From: Amorphoplanes digitatis
Lineage (GTDB): Bacteria; Actinomycetota; Actinomycetes; Mycobacteriales; Micromonosporaceae
Reading direction: 5' to 3'
Assembly: GCF_014205335.1 (NCBI RefSeq)
Contig: NZ_JACHNH010000001.1
Coordinates: 3,466,501-3,530,500 of the forward strand
Length of the DNA: 64,000 nt
The notes under the pieces were generated by a model, which made no database searches, was not told the DNA's origin, and saw only the letters and a program-made list of their open reading frames with translations. The translations under genes were made by a program, and so were the position numbers. Every line of letters starts with the position of its first letter. Position 1 is the first letter of the stretch. Shown one piece after another: positions 29,201 to 37,122 of this stretch.

Positions 29201-29263
29201 CTAAGGCCTGTTCCGTCGATCTTGTCTGGTTGCGCTGGCGACGACAAGACCGCCGGACCGGCC
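29201..29263. repeat. short inverted-repeat relic resembling the end of the 3592-3751 element
   Basis: ggcctgttccgtcgatcttg (29205-29224) matches the terminal repeat of the element at 3592 in 16 of 20 bases and is also preceded by CTA. An imperfect complement (gacaagaccgccggaccggc) begins at 29243. This looks like a degraded or internally deleted relative, or a plain hairpin between the STAS and peroxiredoxin genes. Confidence 0.4.
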
Positions 29264-29290
29264 CGGGGCGAGGAGCGGTACGTTGATCAA

Positions 29291-29758
29291 ATGAGCATCG
29301 ACAAGGGTGATATGGCCCCCGACTTCGAGCTGTCCGACCAGGACGGCATCCCGCGGCGGCTGAGCACGCTGCTCGCCGACGGCCCGGTGGTCCTGTTCTT
29401 CTACCCCGCCGCCATGACCAGCGGCTGCACCGCCGAGGCCTGCAATTTCCGGGACCTGGCCGCGGAGTACGCGGCGGCCGGCGCGCAGCGGATCGGGATC
29501 AGCCGCGACGCCGTCGGCAAGCAGAAGAAGTTCGCCGACCTGCACGGCTTCGACTACCCGCTGCTGTCCGACACGGAGAGCACGGTGGCCGAGGCGTACG
29601 GCGTGAAGCGCAAGCTGCCGCTCGGCCCGCTGAGCATCCGGCGGATGACCTTCGTGATCGACACCGACCGGACGGTGCTGGAGGTCGTGCACAGCGAGCG
29701 GAACATGAACGAGCACGCCGACCGGGCCCTCGACGTGCTGAAGGCCCGATCGGCGTAA
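29291..29758 (+). CDS. peroxiredoxin, BCP/PrxQ type
   Basis: 155 residues. The peroxidatic Cys46 sits in YPAAMTSGCTAEACNF, with a second Cys51 five residues on, the spacing of the intramolecular disulfide in E. coli Bcp. GISRDAVGKQKKFADLHGFDYPLLSD and the C-terminal FVIDTDRTVLEVV complete the thioredoxin-like fold. It reduces hydrogen peroxide and organic hydroperoxides with thioredoxin. ATG 29291 begins MSIDKGDMAPDFEL; the upstream ribosome site is poor. It converges with zwf with 13 bases between stops. Confidence 0.93.
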   Translation: MSIDKGDMAPDFELSDQDGIPRRLSTLLADGPVVLFFYPAAMTSGCTAEACNFRDLAAEYAAAGAQRIGISRDAVGKQKKFADLHGFDYPLLSDTESTVAEAYGVKRKLPLGPLSIRRMTFVIDTDRTVLEVVHSERNMNEHADRALDVLKARSA

Positions 29759-29771
29759 TGGTGCCGGCCGC

Positions 29772-31265
29772 TCAGATCGCGTTGCGCCACTTCCGGCCGC
29801 TGCGGCCGATGAGCCGGTCGGCGTCGGTCGGCCCCCAGGAGGCCGCCTCGTAGGTGGGGATCGGCGAATTGTCGTTCTTCCAGTGCTCGATGATCGGATC
29901 GACGATCCGCCAGCACTGCTCGACCTCGTCGGTACGGATGAACAGCGTGGGGTCGCCGAGCAGCGCGTCGAGCAGCAGCCGCTCGTACGCCTCCGGCGAC
30001 TCCTCGCGGAACGTCTGCTCGTACGAGAAGTCCATGCTCGCCGTGCGCACCCGGAACGAGTGGCCGGGTACCTTCGCGCCGAAGCGCAGCGAGATGCCCT
30101 CGTTCGGCTGGATCCGCAGGATCAGCGCGTCGGCGTCCAGCTCGGTGAGCTGGTTGGTCGGGATCGGCAGGTGCGGTGGCCGCTGGAACTGGAGCGCGAC
30201 CTCGGTCACCCGGGCGGGCAGCCGCTTTCCGGTACGCACGTAGAACGGCACACCGGCCCAGCGCCAGTTGTCGACGTTGAGCCGCATCGCCGCGTACGTC
30301 TCGGTGCGCGACAGCGGGTCGACGCCGGCCTCCTCGCGGTAGCCGGCCATCAGGTCCTCGCGGGTGCCGCCCCGGGTGTACTGGCCGCGGACCGCCAGGT
30401 CGGCGATGTCGCGGTCGGTGGGCAGCCGGATCGCCTGGAGCAGCTTGACCTTCTCGTTGCGCAGCCCCTCCGCGTCGAACGACGCCGGCGGCTCCATCAG
30501 GGCCAGCGCGAGGACCTGGAGCACGTGGTTCTGCACGATGTCGCGCATCGCGCCGGCGTGCTCGTAGAAGCCGCCCCGGGTGCCGACGCCGAGCGTCTCG
30601 GCGACGGTGATCTGCACGTGGTCGACCCAGGAGCGGTTCCAGATGGGCTGGAAGATCGCGTTGGCGAAGCGCAGCGCGAGCACGTTCTGGACGGTGTCCT
30701 TGCCCAGGTAGTGGTCGATGCGGAAGACCTGCGGCTCGTCGAAGGCCGCGTGCACGACGCTGTCCAGCTCGTTGGCCGTCCGCAGGTCGTTGCCGTACGG
30801 CTTCTCGATCACCAGCCGGGCGAAGGAGCCCTCCCGGGGGTGGTTCAGGCCGGCGCCGGCGAGGCCCTTGATGACCGGCTCGAAGGCCTCGGCGGGGGTG
30901 GAGAGGTAGTAGATCCGGTTGCCGGACGTGCCGCGGGTGGCGTCCAGTTCGTCGAGCACCTCGGAGAGGCGCTTGTAGGTTTCCGGGCTGTCGTAGCCGC
31001 CCGACACGTACCGTATGCCGCCCTGGAGCTGTCGCTTGTCCGCCAGGCTGCGGCCGCCGAGCGCGCTCTCGGCGAACTGCTGGTCCTCCATCGGCGTGCG
31101 GGCGACGCCGACGAGGGCGAACTCGCCGGGCAGCCGGTTGTGCCGCGCGAGGCTCTCCACGGCCGGCAGCAGCTTACGGCGGGTGAGGTCACCGGACGCG
31201 CCGAAGATGACCAGGGTGGCGGGCGGGGCGTTGCGGTCCTGTGCGAGCTGGGGAACGTTGTCCAT
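29772..31265 (-). CDS. zwf: glucose-6-phosphate 1-dehydrogenase
   Basis: 497 residues, full length for the family. The NADP-binding fingerprint is FGASGDLTRRKLLPA, the substrate-binding segment is RIDHYLGKDTVQN (182-194), and IEKPYGNDL precedes it. It oxidises glucose-6-phosphate to 6-phosphogluconolactone and supplies NADPH. In many actinobacteria zwf sits in a tkt-tal-zwf-opcA-pgl cluster. Here it stands alone beside a peroxiredoxin and a DHH phosphoesterase, so it may be a paralog, perhaps linked to redox demand. ATG 31265 (MDNVPQLAQD); a GGAGG lies unusually far upstream. Confidence 0.96.
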   Translation of the reverse strand: MDNVPQLAQDRNAPPATLVIFGASGDLTRRKLLPAVESLARHNRLPGEFALVGVARTPMEDQQFAESALGGRSLADKRQLQGGIRYVSGGYDSPETYKRLSEVLDELDATRGTSGNRIYYLSTPAEAFEPVIKGLAGAGLNHPREGSFARLVIEKPYGNDLRTANELDSVVHAAFDEPQVFRIDHYLGKDTVQNVLALRFANAIFQPIWNRSWVDHVQITVAETLGVGTRGGFYEHAGAMRDIVQNHVLQVLALALMEPPASFDAEGLRNEKVKLLQAIRLPTDRDIADLAVRGQYTRGGTREDLMAGYREEAGVDPLSRTETYAAMRLNVDNWRWAGVPFYVRTGKRLPARVTEVALQFQRPPHLPIPTNQLTELDADALILRIQPNEGISLRFGAKVPGHSFRVRTASMDFSYEQTFREESPEAYERLLLDALLGDPTLFIRTDEVEQCWRIVDPIIEHWKNDNSPIPTYEAASWGPTDADRLIGRSGRKWRNAI

Positions 31266-31426
31266 CGTCAGGTCTTCTTCCTCCGACCGCGTACATGAGC
31301 TTCCGTGTGAACTTTACGCAGCGCGAGGGGCGCCGGATCAAACGTGTACGCCGATGCGGCCAGGCCCCTAGCTGCAAAAGTGGCAAACTGGGGTGTAAGG
31401 TGCCAATCGGCAGAGGGAGATTGCTC

Positions 31427-32365
31427 GTGAAGTACCGGCTCGTGACCCGCAGCGACTTCGACGGTCTGGTCTGCGCCGTGTTGCTGCGTGTGCTCGACAT
31501 GATCGACGACATCACCTTCGTGCACCCCAAGGATGTGCAGGACGGCGCCATCGCCATCACCGACCGTGACATCCTGACCAATCTGCCCTTCGCGCCCGGC
31601 GCGCACATGGTGTTCGACCACCATCACTCCGAGACTCTGCGTAACCAGGGCGACCGCTCGAACCACGTCATCGACCCGGACGCGCCCTCGGCGGCGCGAG
31701 TCATCTACGACTACTACGGCGGGGCGGAGCGCTTCCCGGAGATCTCGGACGAGCTCATGCGCGCCGTCGACCAGGCCGACTCCGCCGCCTACTCCCTCGA
31801 CGACATTCTCAACCCGCAGGGCTGGACGCTGCTCAACTTCCTGATGGACAGCCGCACCGGCCTGGGCCGCTTCCGCGAGTTCCGGATCTCGAACTACCAG
31901 TTGATGATGCTGCTCATCGACGCCTGTCTCCAGCTGCAGTCGGTGGAGGAGATCCTCGAACTGCGCGACGTCAAGGAGCGCTCGGACCTGTACCACGACT
32001 GCTCGGCGATGTTCGTGGAGCAGCTGCGCCGGGTGAGTCACCTCGACGGCGACGTGGTCGTTGTCGACCTGCGCGAGGAGGAGACGATCCACGCGGGCAA
32101 CCGCTTCATGGTGTACGCGCTCTACCCCGAGGCCCGGGTGTCGGTGCACATCATCTGGGGCCGCCAGCGGATCAACACGGTGTTCGCGTGCGGCAAGTCG
32201 ATCCTCGACCGCTCGTCGCCGGTCGACATCGGCGAGGTCATGCTCCGCTACGGCGGCGGCGGCCACCTGGCGGCCGGGACCTGCCAGGTTCCGCACGAGG
32301 ACTCGCCCCAGGTCCTGGCCGAGATCATCGACGCGCTCAAGACCCCGCGTACGGTCGCGGTGTGA
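31427..32365 (+). CDS. DHH family phosphoesterase
   Basis: 312 residues. The motifs of the DHH superfamily are ordered as expected: RLVTRSDFDGLVCAVLL, MVFDHHHSET, RAVDQADSAAYSL and the C-terminal DHHA1-type YGGGGHLAAGTCQ. These enzymes are Mn2+-dependent phosphoesterases acting on polyphosphate, nanoRNA, cyclic dinucleotides or similar. It may be an exopolyphosphatase-like hydrolase, but the substrate is not determined. GTG 31427 has GGGAGA 6 bases upstream; the in-frame TTG at 31421 is the alternative. Divergent from zwf, convergent with the YcnI-like gene. Confidence 0.85.
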   Translation: MKYRLVTRSDFDGLVCAVLLRVLDMIDDITFVHPKDVQDGAIAITDRDILTNLPFAPGAHMVFDHHHSETLRNQGDRSNHVIDPDAPSAARVIYDYYGGAERFPEISDELMRAVDQADSAAYSLDDILNPQGWTLLNFLMDSRTGLGRFREFRISNYQLMMLLIDACLQLQSVEEILELRDVKERSDLYHDCSAMFVEQLRRVSHLDGDVVVVDLREEETIHAGNRFMVYALYPEARVSVHIIWGRQRINTVFACGKSILDRSSPVDIGEVMLRYGGGGHLAAGTCQVPHEDSPQVLAEIIDALKTPRTVAV

Positions 32366-32371
32366 AGAGCT

Positions 32372-32407
32372 GAGCGGAGCGGGAAGCCGAACCTTCCCGC
32401 CCCGCTC
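32372..32407. terminator. hairpin terminator after the DHH gene
   Basis: gagcggagcgggaag (32372-32386) pairs with cttcccgccccgctc (32393-32407), 14 of 15 pairs, 6-base loop, 6 bases after the stop. It faces a converging gene ending at 32511. Confidence 0.75.
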
Positions 32408-32510
32408 TATGCAGGTCGTGGGTCTTGCCCTTGACCCCACCCGCCGGTCGTGTTCCGCGCCCCACGCGCATCAGCACGACACACCCGCGCCCACCTGCGC
32501 GGGACGTCTG

Positions 32511-33332
32511 TCAGTCGCCGGGACCGTCCTGGTAGCTCCAGGCGGTCACCCGCGGCGCCTTCGCCGCGCCGACGAGCTCCTTGTCCTCGTCCTCGTCGGC
32601 CGCGCCGGGCTCCTCGCCGGCGGTCGCGCCACGGCGCCGGGACCGCAGCACCGCGATCGCGCCGGCGGCCACGGCCAGTGCGGCCACGACCCAGCCCGCG
32701 ACGGTCCAGAAGCCCGGGCCGTCATCGGCCTCGAGCAGGGCCGCGACCACGGCCGGGTCGAGCTGGTCGGTGCCCGTGCCGGAGTGGCCGCCGTCGTGGC
32801 CGGCCGGCTGCTGCCCGGCGGCGGCCGGGGTGAGCGTGAGGACCACCGGCGGTATGGCCGCGCCCTTGGCCGGCTCCGCGTACGTCGCCTCGACCTTGAA
32901 GGTCATCTGTGCCGAGGTCGGTAGCGGGCCCATGGCGACCGTCAGGTCGGCGGATTTGCCCGGGGCGAGCGCCTTGCCGGGCATCGCGATCCAGGTGATC
33001 TCCGCGGCGGTCTCGCTGACCTGGCTGTTGCCGTGCAGGCCGAGCATCGGCTTGTCGAGGGGTCTGTTGACGATCCGCGGCGCCCAGTCGTCCACCGAGA
33101 GCGGGTAGATCTCGGCGACCGGCAGGTCCGCGGGGAGCAGCAGCTTCACCCGGGTGATCGCGCTCTGCGCGGTGTTCTTCACCTGGAACGTCACGTCGGC
33201 GCCGCCGCCCTGCGGCGCGGTCGGCGGGCTGACCGTCACGTCGGCGGCGGCGGGTGACGCCGCACACAGCACGCCCGCGGCGACGGCGGCGGCCACTACG
33301 CCCGCCCGGCGGTGCTTCACGAGATGCCTCAC
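32511..33332 (-). CDS. YcnI-like (DUF1775) membrane-anchored protein
   Basis: 273 residues. The signal peptide ends at about residue 30 (AASPAAA). The DUF1775 beta domain follows (VTVSPPTAPQGGGADVTFQV, ITRVKLLLPADLPVAEIYPLS, ITWIAMPGKALAPG), then a His/Gly-rich linker, one C-terminal membrane helix (about 210-230) and an acidic cytoplasmic tail. YcnI of Bacillus binds copper through the mature N-terminal His; here the mature protein would begin with Asp31 (DVTVSPP), so the His ligand is missing. ATG 33332 (MRHLVKHRRAG). No copper gene is adjacent. Confidence 0.85.
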   Translation of the reverse strand: MRHLVKHRRAGVVAAAVAAGVLCAASPAAADVTVSPPTAPQGGGADVTFQVKNTAQSAITRVKLLLPADLPVAEIYPLSVDDWAPRIVNRPLDKPMLGLHGNSQVSETAAEITWIAMPGKALAPGKSADLTVAMGPLPTSAQMTFKVEATYAEPAKGAAIPPVVLTLTPAAAGQQPAGHDGGHSGTGTDQLDPAVVAALLEADDGPGFWTVAGWVVAALAVAAGAIAVLRSRRRGATAGEEPGAADEDEDKELVGAAKAPRVTAWSYQDGPGD

Positions 33333-33411
33333 GAGGGTTAGTTCGGATCACGGGCCCGGATGGTTCAACCGCTCGGAACCTTTTTTACGCGGGTTCGGCA
33401 TGATGGTCGGC

Positions 33412-33618
33412 ATGCGTGACGTACCGATCGACAGCGACATGATCAGACTCGGACAGTTCCTGAAGCTTGCCGACCTCATCGACACCGGGGGTGAGGCGAA
33501 GGTGCTGATCACGATCGGCGACGTGACGGTCAACGGCGAGGTCGACACCCGGCGCGGCCGGCAGCTGCATCCCGGCGACGTGGTCTCGGTCCGGGGCCGG
33601 TCCGCGCGGGTCGCCTGA
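33412..33618 (+). CDS. S4-domain RNA-binding protein (YbcJ-like)
   Basis: 68 residues, a single S4 fold. IRLGQFLKLADLIDTGGEAKVLI, then GDVTVNGEVDTRRGRQLHPGDVVSV, is the standard S4 RNA-binding hairpin, found in YbcJ-like small proteins. The role is probably in ribosome or tRNA handling. Two in-frame ATGs at 33400 and 33403 lie just upstream; I took 33412 because the residues before MRDVP are not part of the fold. No clear ribosome site is visible for any of them. Confidence 0.82.
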   Translation: MRDVPIDSDMIRLGQFLKLADLIDTGGEAKVLITIGDVTVNGEVDTRRGRQLHPGDVVSVRGRSARVA

Positions 33619-33641
33619 GGACCGTTCGGGCAACGTCGATA

Positions 33642-33654
33642 TTCGCATATGCAA
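33642..33654. promoter_or_regulatory. palindrome around GCATATGC, candidate operator of the polyol ABC operon
   Basis: ttcgcatatgcaa has a perfect 8-bp palindromic core. It is in an AT-rich patch between the S4 gene and the sugar ABC operon, about 20 bases before a ttgaca hexamer. Confidence 0.4.
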
Positions 33655-33671
33655 CATTGTGTGATGAGTTG

Positions 33672-33701
33672 TTGACAGGGTGTCGATCACAGGCATCTAC
33701 T
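33672..33701 (+). promoter_or_regulatory. candidate promoter of the polyol/sugar ABC operon
   Basis: ttgaca at 33672-33677 and tctact at 33696-33701 (18-base spacer), 65 bases before the ATG of the binding protein. The -35 is perfect, the -10 weak. Confidence 0.45.
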
Positions 33702-33765
33702 GAGGTCGGTTGTGTAACCGGCGTCACAGTTGTCCTGTTCGTTCCGCCTCGCCGTGGAGGCCCCT

Positions 33766-35139
33766 ATGTCTCGGACACGCATCCGCGCGATCACCTCGGG
33801 AGCGGCCGCGGCGCTGCTCGCGGCGGCGCTCACCGGATGCGCGGGCTGGGGCGGAGGCGGCGGCGGGTCCGACGACGCGAACAGCATCGACGTGCTGATG
33901 GTCAACAACCCGCAGATGATCGATCTCCAGCGGCTGACGGCCGACAACTTCACCGCGAGGACCGGCATCCGGGTCAACTTCACCGTGCTGCCGGAGAACG
34001 ACGTCCGTGACAAGATCAGCCAGGAGTTCTCCAGCCAGGCCGGCCAGTACGACGTCGCCTCGCTGAGCAACTTCGAGATCCCGATCTACGCGAAGAGCGA
34101 GTGGATCGCCCCGCTGGATCCGTACGTCGCGGCCGACGCGGCGTTCGACCAGGCGGACATCCTGCCGCCGATGACGGAGTCGCTGACCGCCGAGGACGGC
34201 AAGCTCTACGGCGAGCCGTTCTACGGCGAGTCCTCGTTCCTGATGTACCGCAAGGACGTGCTCGACGCGCAGGGCGTCGAGATGCCCGCGAAGCCGACCT
34301 GGCAGCAGGTCGCCGCCATCGCCGCGCAGGTCGACGGCAAGCAGCCCGGCATGGCCGGGATCTGCCTGCGCGGCCAGCCCGGCTGGGGCCAGATCTTCGC
34401 GCCGCTGACCACGGTGGTGAACACCTTCGGCGGCACCTGGTTCGACATCGACTGGAACGCGAAGGTCGACGCGCCCGAGTTCAAGCAGGCCACCCAGTTC
34501 TACGTCGACCTGGTCCGCGCGCACGGCGAGGTCGGCGCACCGCAGGCCGGCTTCACCGAGTGCCTGAACAACCTGATGCAGGGCAACGTCGCGATGTGGT
34601 ACGACGCGACGAGCGCCGCCGGCTCGCTCGAGGCCGCGGACTCGCCGGTCAAGGGCAAGATCGGCTACGCCGCCGCGCCGGTCGAGAAGACCGCGAGCTC
34701 GGGGTGGCTCTACGCCTGGTCCTGGAGCATCCAGCAGGCCAGCGAGAAGAAGGACAACGCCTGGAAGTTCATCTCCTGGGCGTCCGGCAGGGAGTACGAG
34801 GAGCTCGTCGGTGCCCAGCTCGGCTGGTCCCGGGTCCCCGCCGGCAAGCGCGCCTCGACCTACGACAACCCCGACTACCTCAAGGAAGCGTCGGCCTTCG
34901 CCGCGCCGACCGAGCAGGCCATCTCCAGCGCCGACCCGCGTAACCCGGGCGTGCAACCGCGCCCGGCGATCGGCATCCAGTTCGTCGACATCCCCGAGTT
35001 CACCGACCTCGGCACCCAGGTCTCGCAGTACGTCAGCTCGGCCATCGCCGGGCAGATGACCGTCGACGAGGCACTGGAACGCGGCCAGCCCCTCGCCGAC
35101 GACGTCGCCGAACGATATCGGTCCCGCGAGAACGGCTGA
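33766..35139 (+). CDS. sugar/polyol ABC transporter substrate-binding lipoprotein (SmoE-like)
   Basis: 457 residues. Lipobox LTGC puts the acylated Cys at 25. The mature part is a type II extracellular solute-binding protein (family 1): DVASLSNFEIPIYAKSEWIA, LYGEPFYGESSFLMYRKDVL, NLMQGNVAMWYDATS and SGWLYAWSWSIQQASEKKDN. The combination with the next two permeases resembles the sorbitol/mannitol SmoEFG importer. ATG 33766 follows GTGGAGG. There is no polyol dehydrogenase nearby, so the sugar is inferred from resemblance only. Confidence 0.9.
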   Translation: MSRTRIRAITSGAAAALLAAALTGCAGWGGGGGGSDDANSIDVLMVNNPQMIDLQRLTADNFTARTGIRVNFTVLPENDVRDKISQEFSSQAGQYDVASLSNFEIPIYAKSEWIAPLDPYVAADAAFDQADILPPMTESLTAEDGKLYGEPFYGESSFLMYRKDVLDAQGVEMPAKPTWQQVAAIAAQVDGKQPGMAGICLRGQPGWGQIFAPLTTVVNTFGGTWFDIDWNAKVDAPEFKQATQFYVDLVRAHGEVGAPQAGFTECLNNLMQGNVAMWYDATSAAGSLEAADSPVKGKIGYAAAPVEKTASSGWLYAWSWSIQQASEKKDNAWKFISWASGREYEELVGAQLGWSRVPAGKRASTYDNPDYLKEASAFAAPTEQAISSADPRNPGVQPRPAIGIQFVDIPEFTDLGTQVSQYVSSAIAGQMTVDEALERGQPLADDVAERYRSRENG

Positions 35140-35176
35140 GGCCGCAACGGCGACATGACAGGGAGGCGTAGCTGAC

Positions 35177-36142
35177 ATGACATCCGTAGCCGAGAAGGCC
35201 GGCGAGGGGCAGGTCGGCAGCGCTCCTGCTCGACCGCCCGGCGCGGCGCGCCGTGCCGCCGGATGGTCCCGCCGCGCGCCGCTGCTGCCCGCACTCGTCT
35301 TCATGATCATCGTGACCCAGTTGCCGTTCGTGGTGACCCTGGTCATCTCGTTCATGGACTGGAACGCCTACTACCCCGACGAGCGGGGCTTCGCCGGCTT
35401 CGACAACTTCCGGCGGGTCTTCACCGACGTCAACATGCGCGACGCGGTGGCGACGACGATCCTGCTCACCGTCGGCGTCGTGCTGATCAGCCTGATCCTG
35501 GGGCTGGGCATCGCGCTGCTGCTGGACCGCAAGTTCCGGGGCCGCGGCGCGGTCCGCACCATGATGATCGCGCCGTTCCTGGTCGTGCCGGTCGCGGCGG
35601 CGCTGCTCTGGAAGCACGCGCTCTACAACCCAGAGTACGGCCTCTTCAACGGCGCACTGACCTGGATCTGGGGCGTGTTCGGGTCCGACAACCCGCCGCA
35701 GCCGGACTGGATCAGCACCATGCCACTGTGGGCGATCATCTTCTCGCTGGTCTGGCAGTGGACGCCGTTCATGATGCTGATCCTGCTGGCCGGGCTGCAG
35801 AGCCGCCCGCTCGACGTGGTCGAGGCGGCGCGCATCGACGGGGCCGGCACCTGGCAGATCTTCCGCAGCATGACGCTGCCGCACCTGCGCCGGTACCTCG
35901 AGCTCGGCGCGCTGCTCGGCTCGATCTATGTCGTGCAGACCTTCGACGCCGTCTTCACCATCACATCCGGCGGCCTGGGCACGGCGAACCTGCCGTACAC
36001 GATCTACCAGATCTTCTATCAGGCGCACGACTACGGCCGGGCCTCGGCGGCCGCGGTGGTCGTGGTGATCGCCACGATCATCATCGCGACGTTCGCGCTG
36101 CGGACCGTGTCGTCGCTGTTCAGGGAGGACTCGGGCCGATGA
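35177..36142 (+). CDS. carbohydrate ABC transporter permease (MalF/SmoF-like)
   Basis: 321 residues, six helices after a 35-residue Ala/Arg-rich N-terminus. The EAA loop that docks with the ATPase reads VVEAARIDGAGTWQIFRSMTLP. It pairs with the second permease, which starts inside its stop codon (ATGA at 36139-36142). ATG 35177 follows GGGAGG. CUT1 type. Confidence 0.92.
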   Translation: MTSVAEKAGEGQVGSAPARPPGAARRAAGWSRRAPLLPALVFMIIVTQLPFVVTLVISFMDWNAYYPDERGFAGFDNFRRVFTDVNMRDAVATTILLTVGVVLISLILGLGIALLLDRKFRGRGAVRTMMIAPFLVVPVAAALLWKHALYNPEYGLFNGALTWIWGVFGSDNPPQPDWISTMPLWAIIFSLVWQWTPFMMLILLAGLQSRPLDVVEAARIDGAGTWQIFRSMTLPHLRRYLELGALLGSIYVVQTFDAVFTITSGGLGTANLPYTIYQIFYQAHDYGRASAAAVVVVIATIIIATFALRTVSSLFREDSGR

Positions 36143-36987
36143 GCACTCTGACACCGACCGCGCCGCGGCGCCGGGACCGCGGCGGGCCGTGGCTCAGCCT
36201 GCTGGCCTGGGTCGTCGGCATCCTGTTCGTGCTGCCGGTGCTCTGGATGGTGCTGACCTCGTTCCACAGCGAGGCGGACGCCGCCACCAACCCGCCCGCC
36301 GTCCTGGCCCCGCTCACGCTGGAGGGCTACCGCGAGTTCTTCTCCGGCGCCGCCAGCCCGTGGCCGCCGCTGCTCAACTCGCTCACCGCCAGCATCCTCT
36401 CGACGGCCCTGGTGCTGCTGCTGGCGTTCCCCGCCGCGTACGCGCTGTCCATCAAGCCGGTGCGCAAGTGGACCGACGTGCTGTTCTTCTTCCTGTCCAC
36501 CAAGATGCTGCCGGTCGTCGCCGGCCTGCTGCCGCTGTACCTGTTCGCGCAGTACGCCGGCCTGCTGGACAACATCTGGCTGCTGATCGTCTTCTACACC
36601 TCGATGAACCTGCCGATCGCGGTCTGGATGATGCACTCGTTCCTGTCCGAGGTGCCGGTCGAGATGCTCGAGGCCGCCTCGATGGACGGCGCGAGCCTGG
36701 CCCGCACGCTGCGCTCGGTCATCGCACCGGTGGTCCTGCCGGGCCTCGCGGCGACCGCGCTGATCTGCTTCATCTTCAGCTGGAACGAGCTGCTCTTCGC
36801 CCGCGTGCTCACCGCGACCGTCGCGGAGACGTCCCCGGTCTTCCTGACCAGCTTCGTCACCAGCCAGGGCCTGTTCCTGGCCCAGTTGTGCGCGGCCGCC
36901 TTCGTGGTCTCGCTGCCCGTTCTCGTGGCCGGCTTCGCGGCGCAGGACAAGCTCGTGCAGGGCCTGTCGCTGGGCTCGGTCAAGTAG
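36139..36987 (+). CDS. carbohydrate ABC transporter permease (MalG/SmoG-like)
   Basis: 282 residues, six helices. The EAA motif is EMLEAASMDGASLARTLRSVIAP, and the C-terminal FSWNELLFARVLT is typical of the polyol subgroup. Coupled to the upstream permease by a 4-base overlap. The operon ends here with a strong terminator, so no ATPase gene is present; a shared MsiK-type ATPase encoded elsewhere is the usual solution in actinomycetes. Confidence 0.92.
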   Translation: MSTLTPTAPRRRDRGGPWLSLLAWVVGILFVLPVLWMVLTSFHSEADAATNPPAVLAPLTLEGYREFFSGAASPWPPLLNSLTASILSTALVLLLAFPAAYALSIKPVRKWTDVLFFFLSTKMLPVVAGLLPLYLFAQYAGLLDNIWLLIVFYTSMNLPIAVWMMHSFLSEVPVEMLEAASMDGASLARTLRSVIAPVVLPGLAATALICFIFSWNELLFARVLTATVAETSPVFLTSFVTSQGLFLAQLCAAAFVVSLPVLVAGFAAQDKLVQGLSLGSVK

Positions 36988-37022
36988 CCGCGCCCGCCAA
37001 GCATCCACTCCGCCCCGATAAA

Positions 37023-37074
37023 GGTGACCGGCCCCGCCCCCTGGGGCCGGTCACCGCCCCGGCGGCGGTTTTTT
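37023..37074 (+). terminator. intrinsic terminator of the polyol ABC operon
   Basis: A perfect 13-bp stem ggtgaccggcccc / ggggccggtcacc (37023-37055) is followed after 13 bases by a T run (37069-37074), giving a textbook terminator. Confidence 0.9.
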
Positions 37075-37088
37075 CCCCGAAAGCGGTA

Positions 37089-37116
37089 GGAACCGGCCCG
37101 TCCCGGGGTACGTCTG
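37089..37116 (+). promoter_or_regulatory. ECF-sigma-type promoter, probably giving a leaderless mRNA
   Basis: ggaac (37089-37093), a 17-base spacer and cgtct (37111-37115) match the -35/-10 of SigE-like ECF promoters closely. The expected start lies at or next to the ATG at 37123, so the transcript would have no leader, in agreement with the lack of a Shine-Dalgarno sequence. Confidence 0.65.
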
Positions 37117-37122
37117 ACCGCC

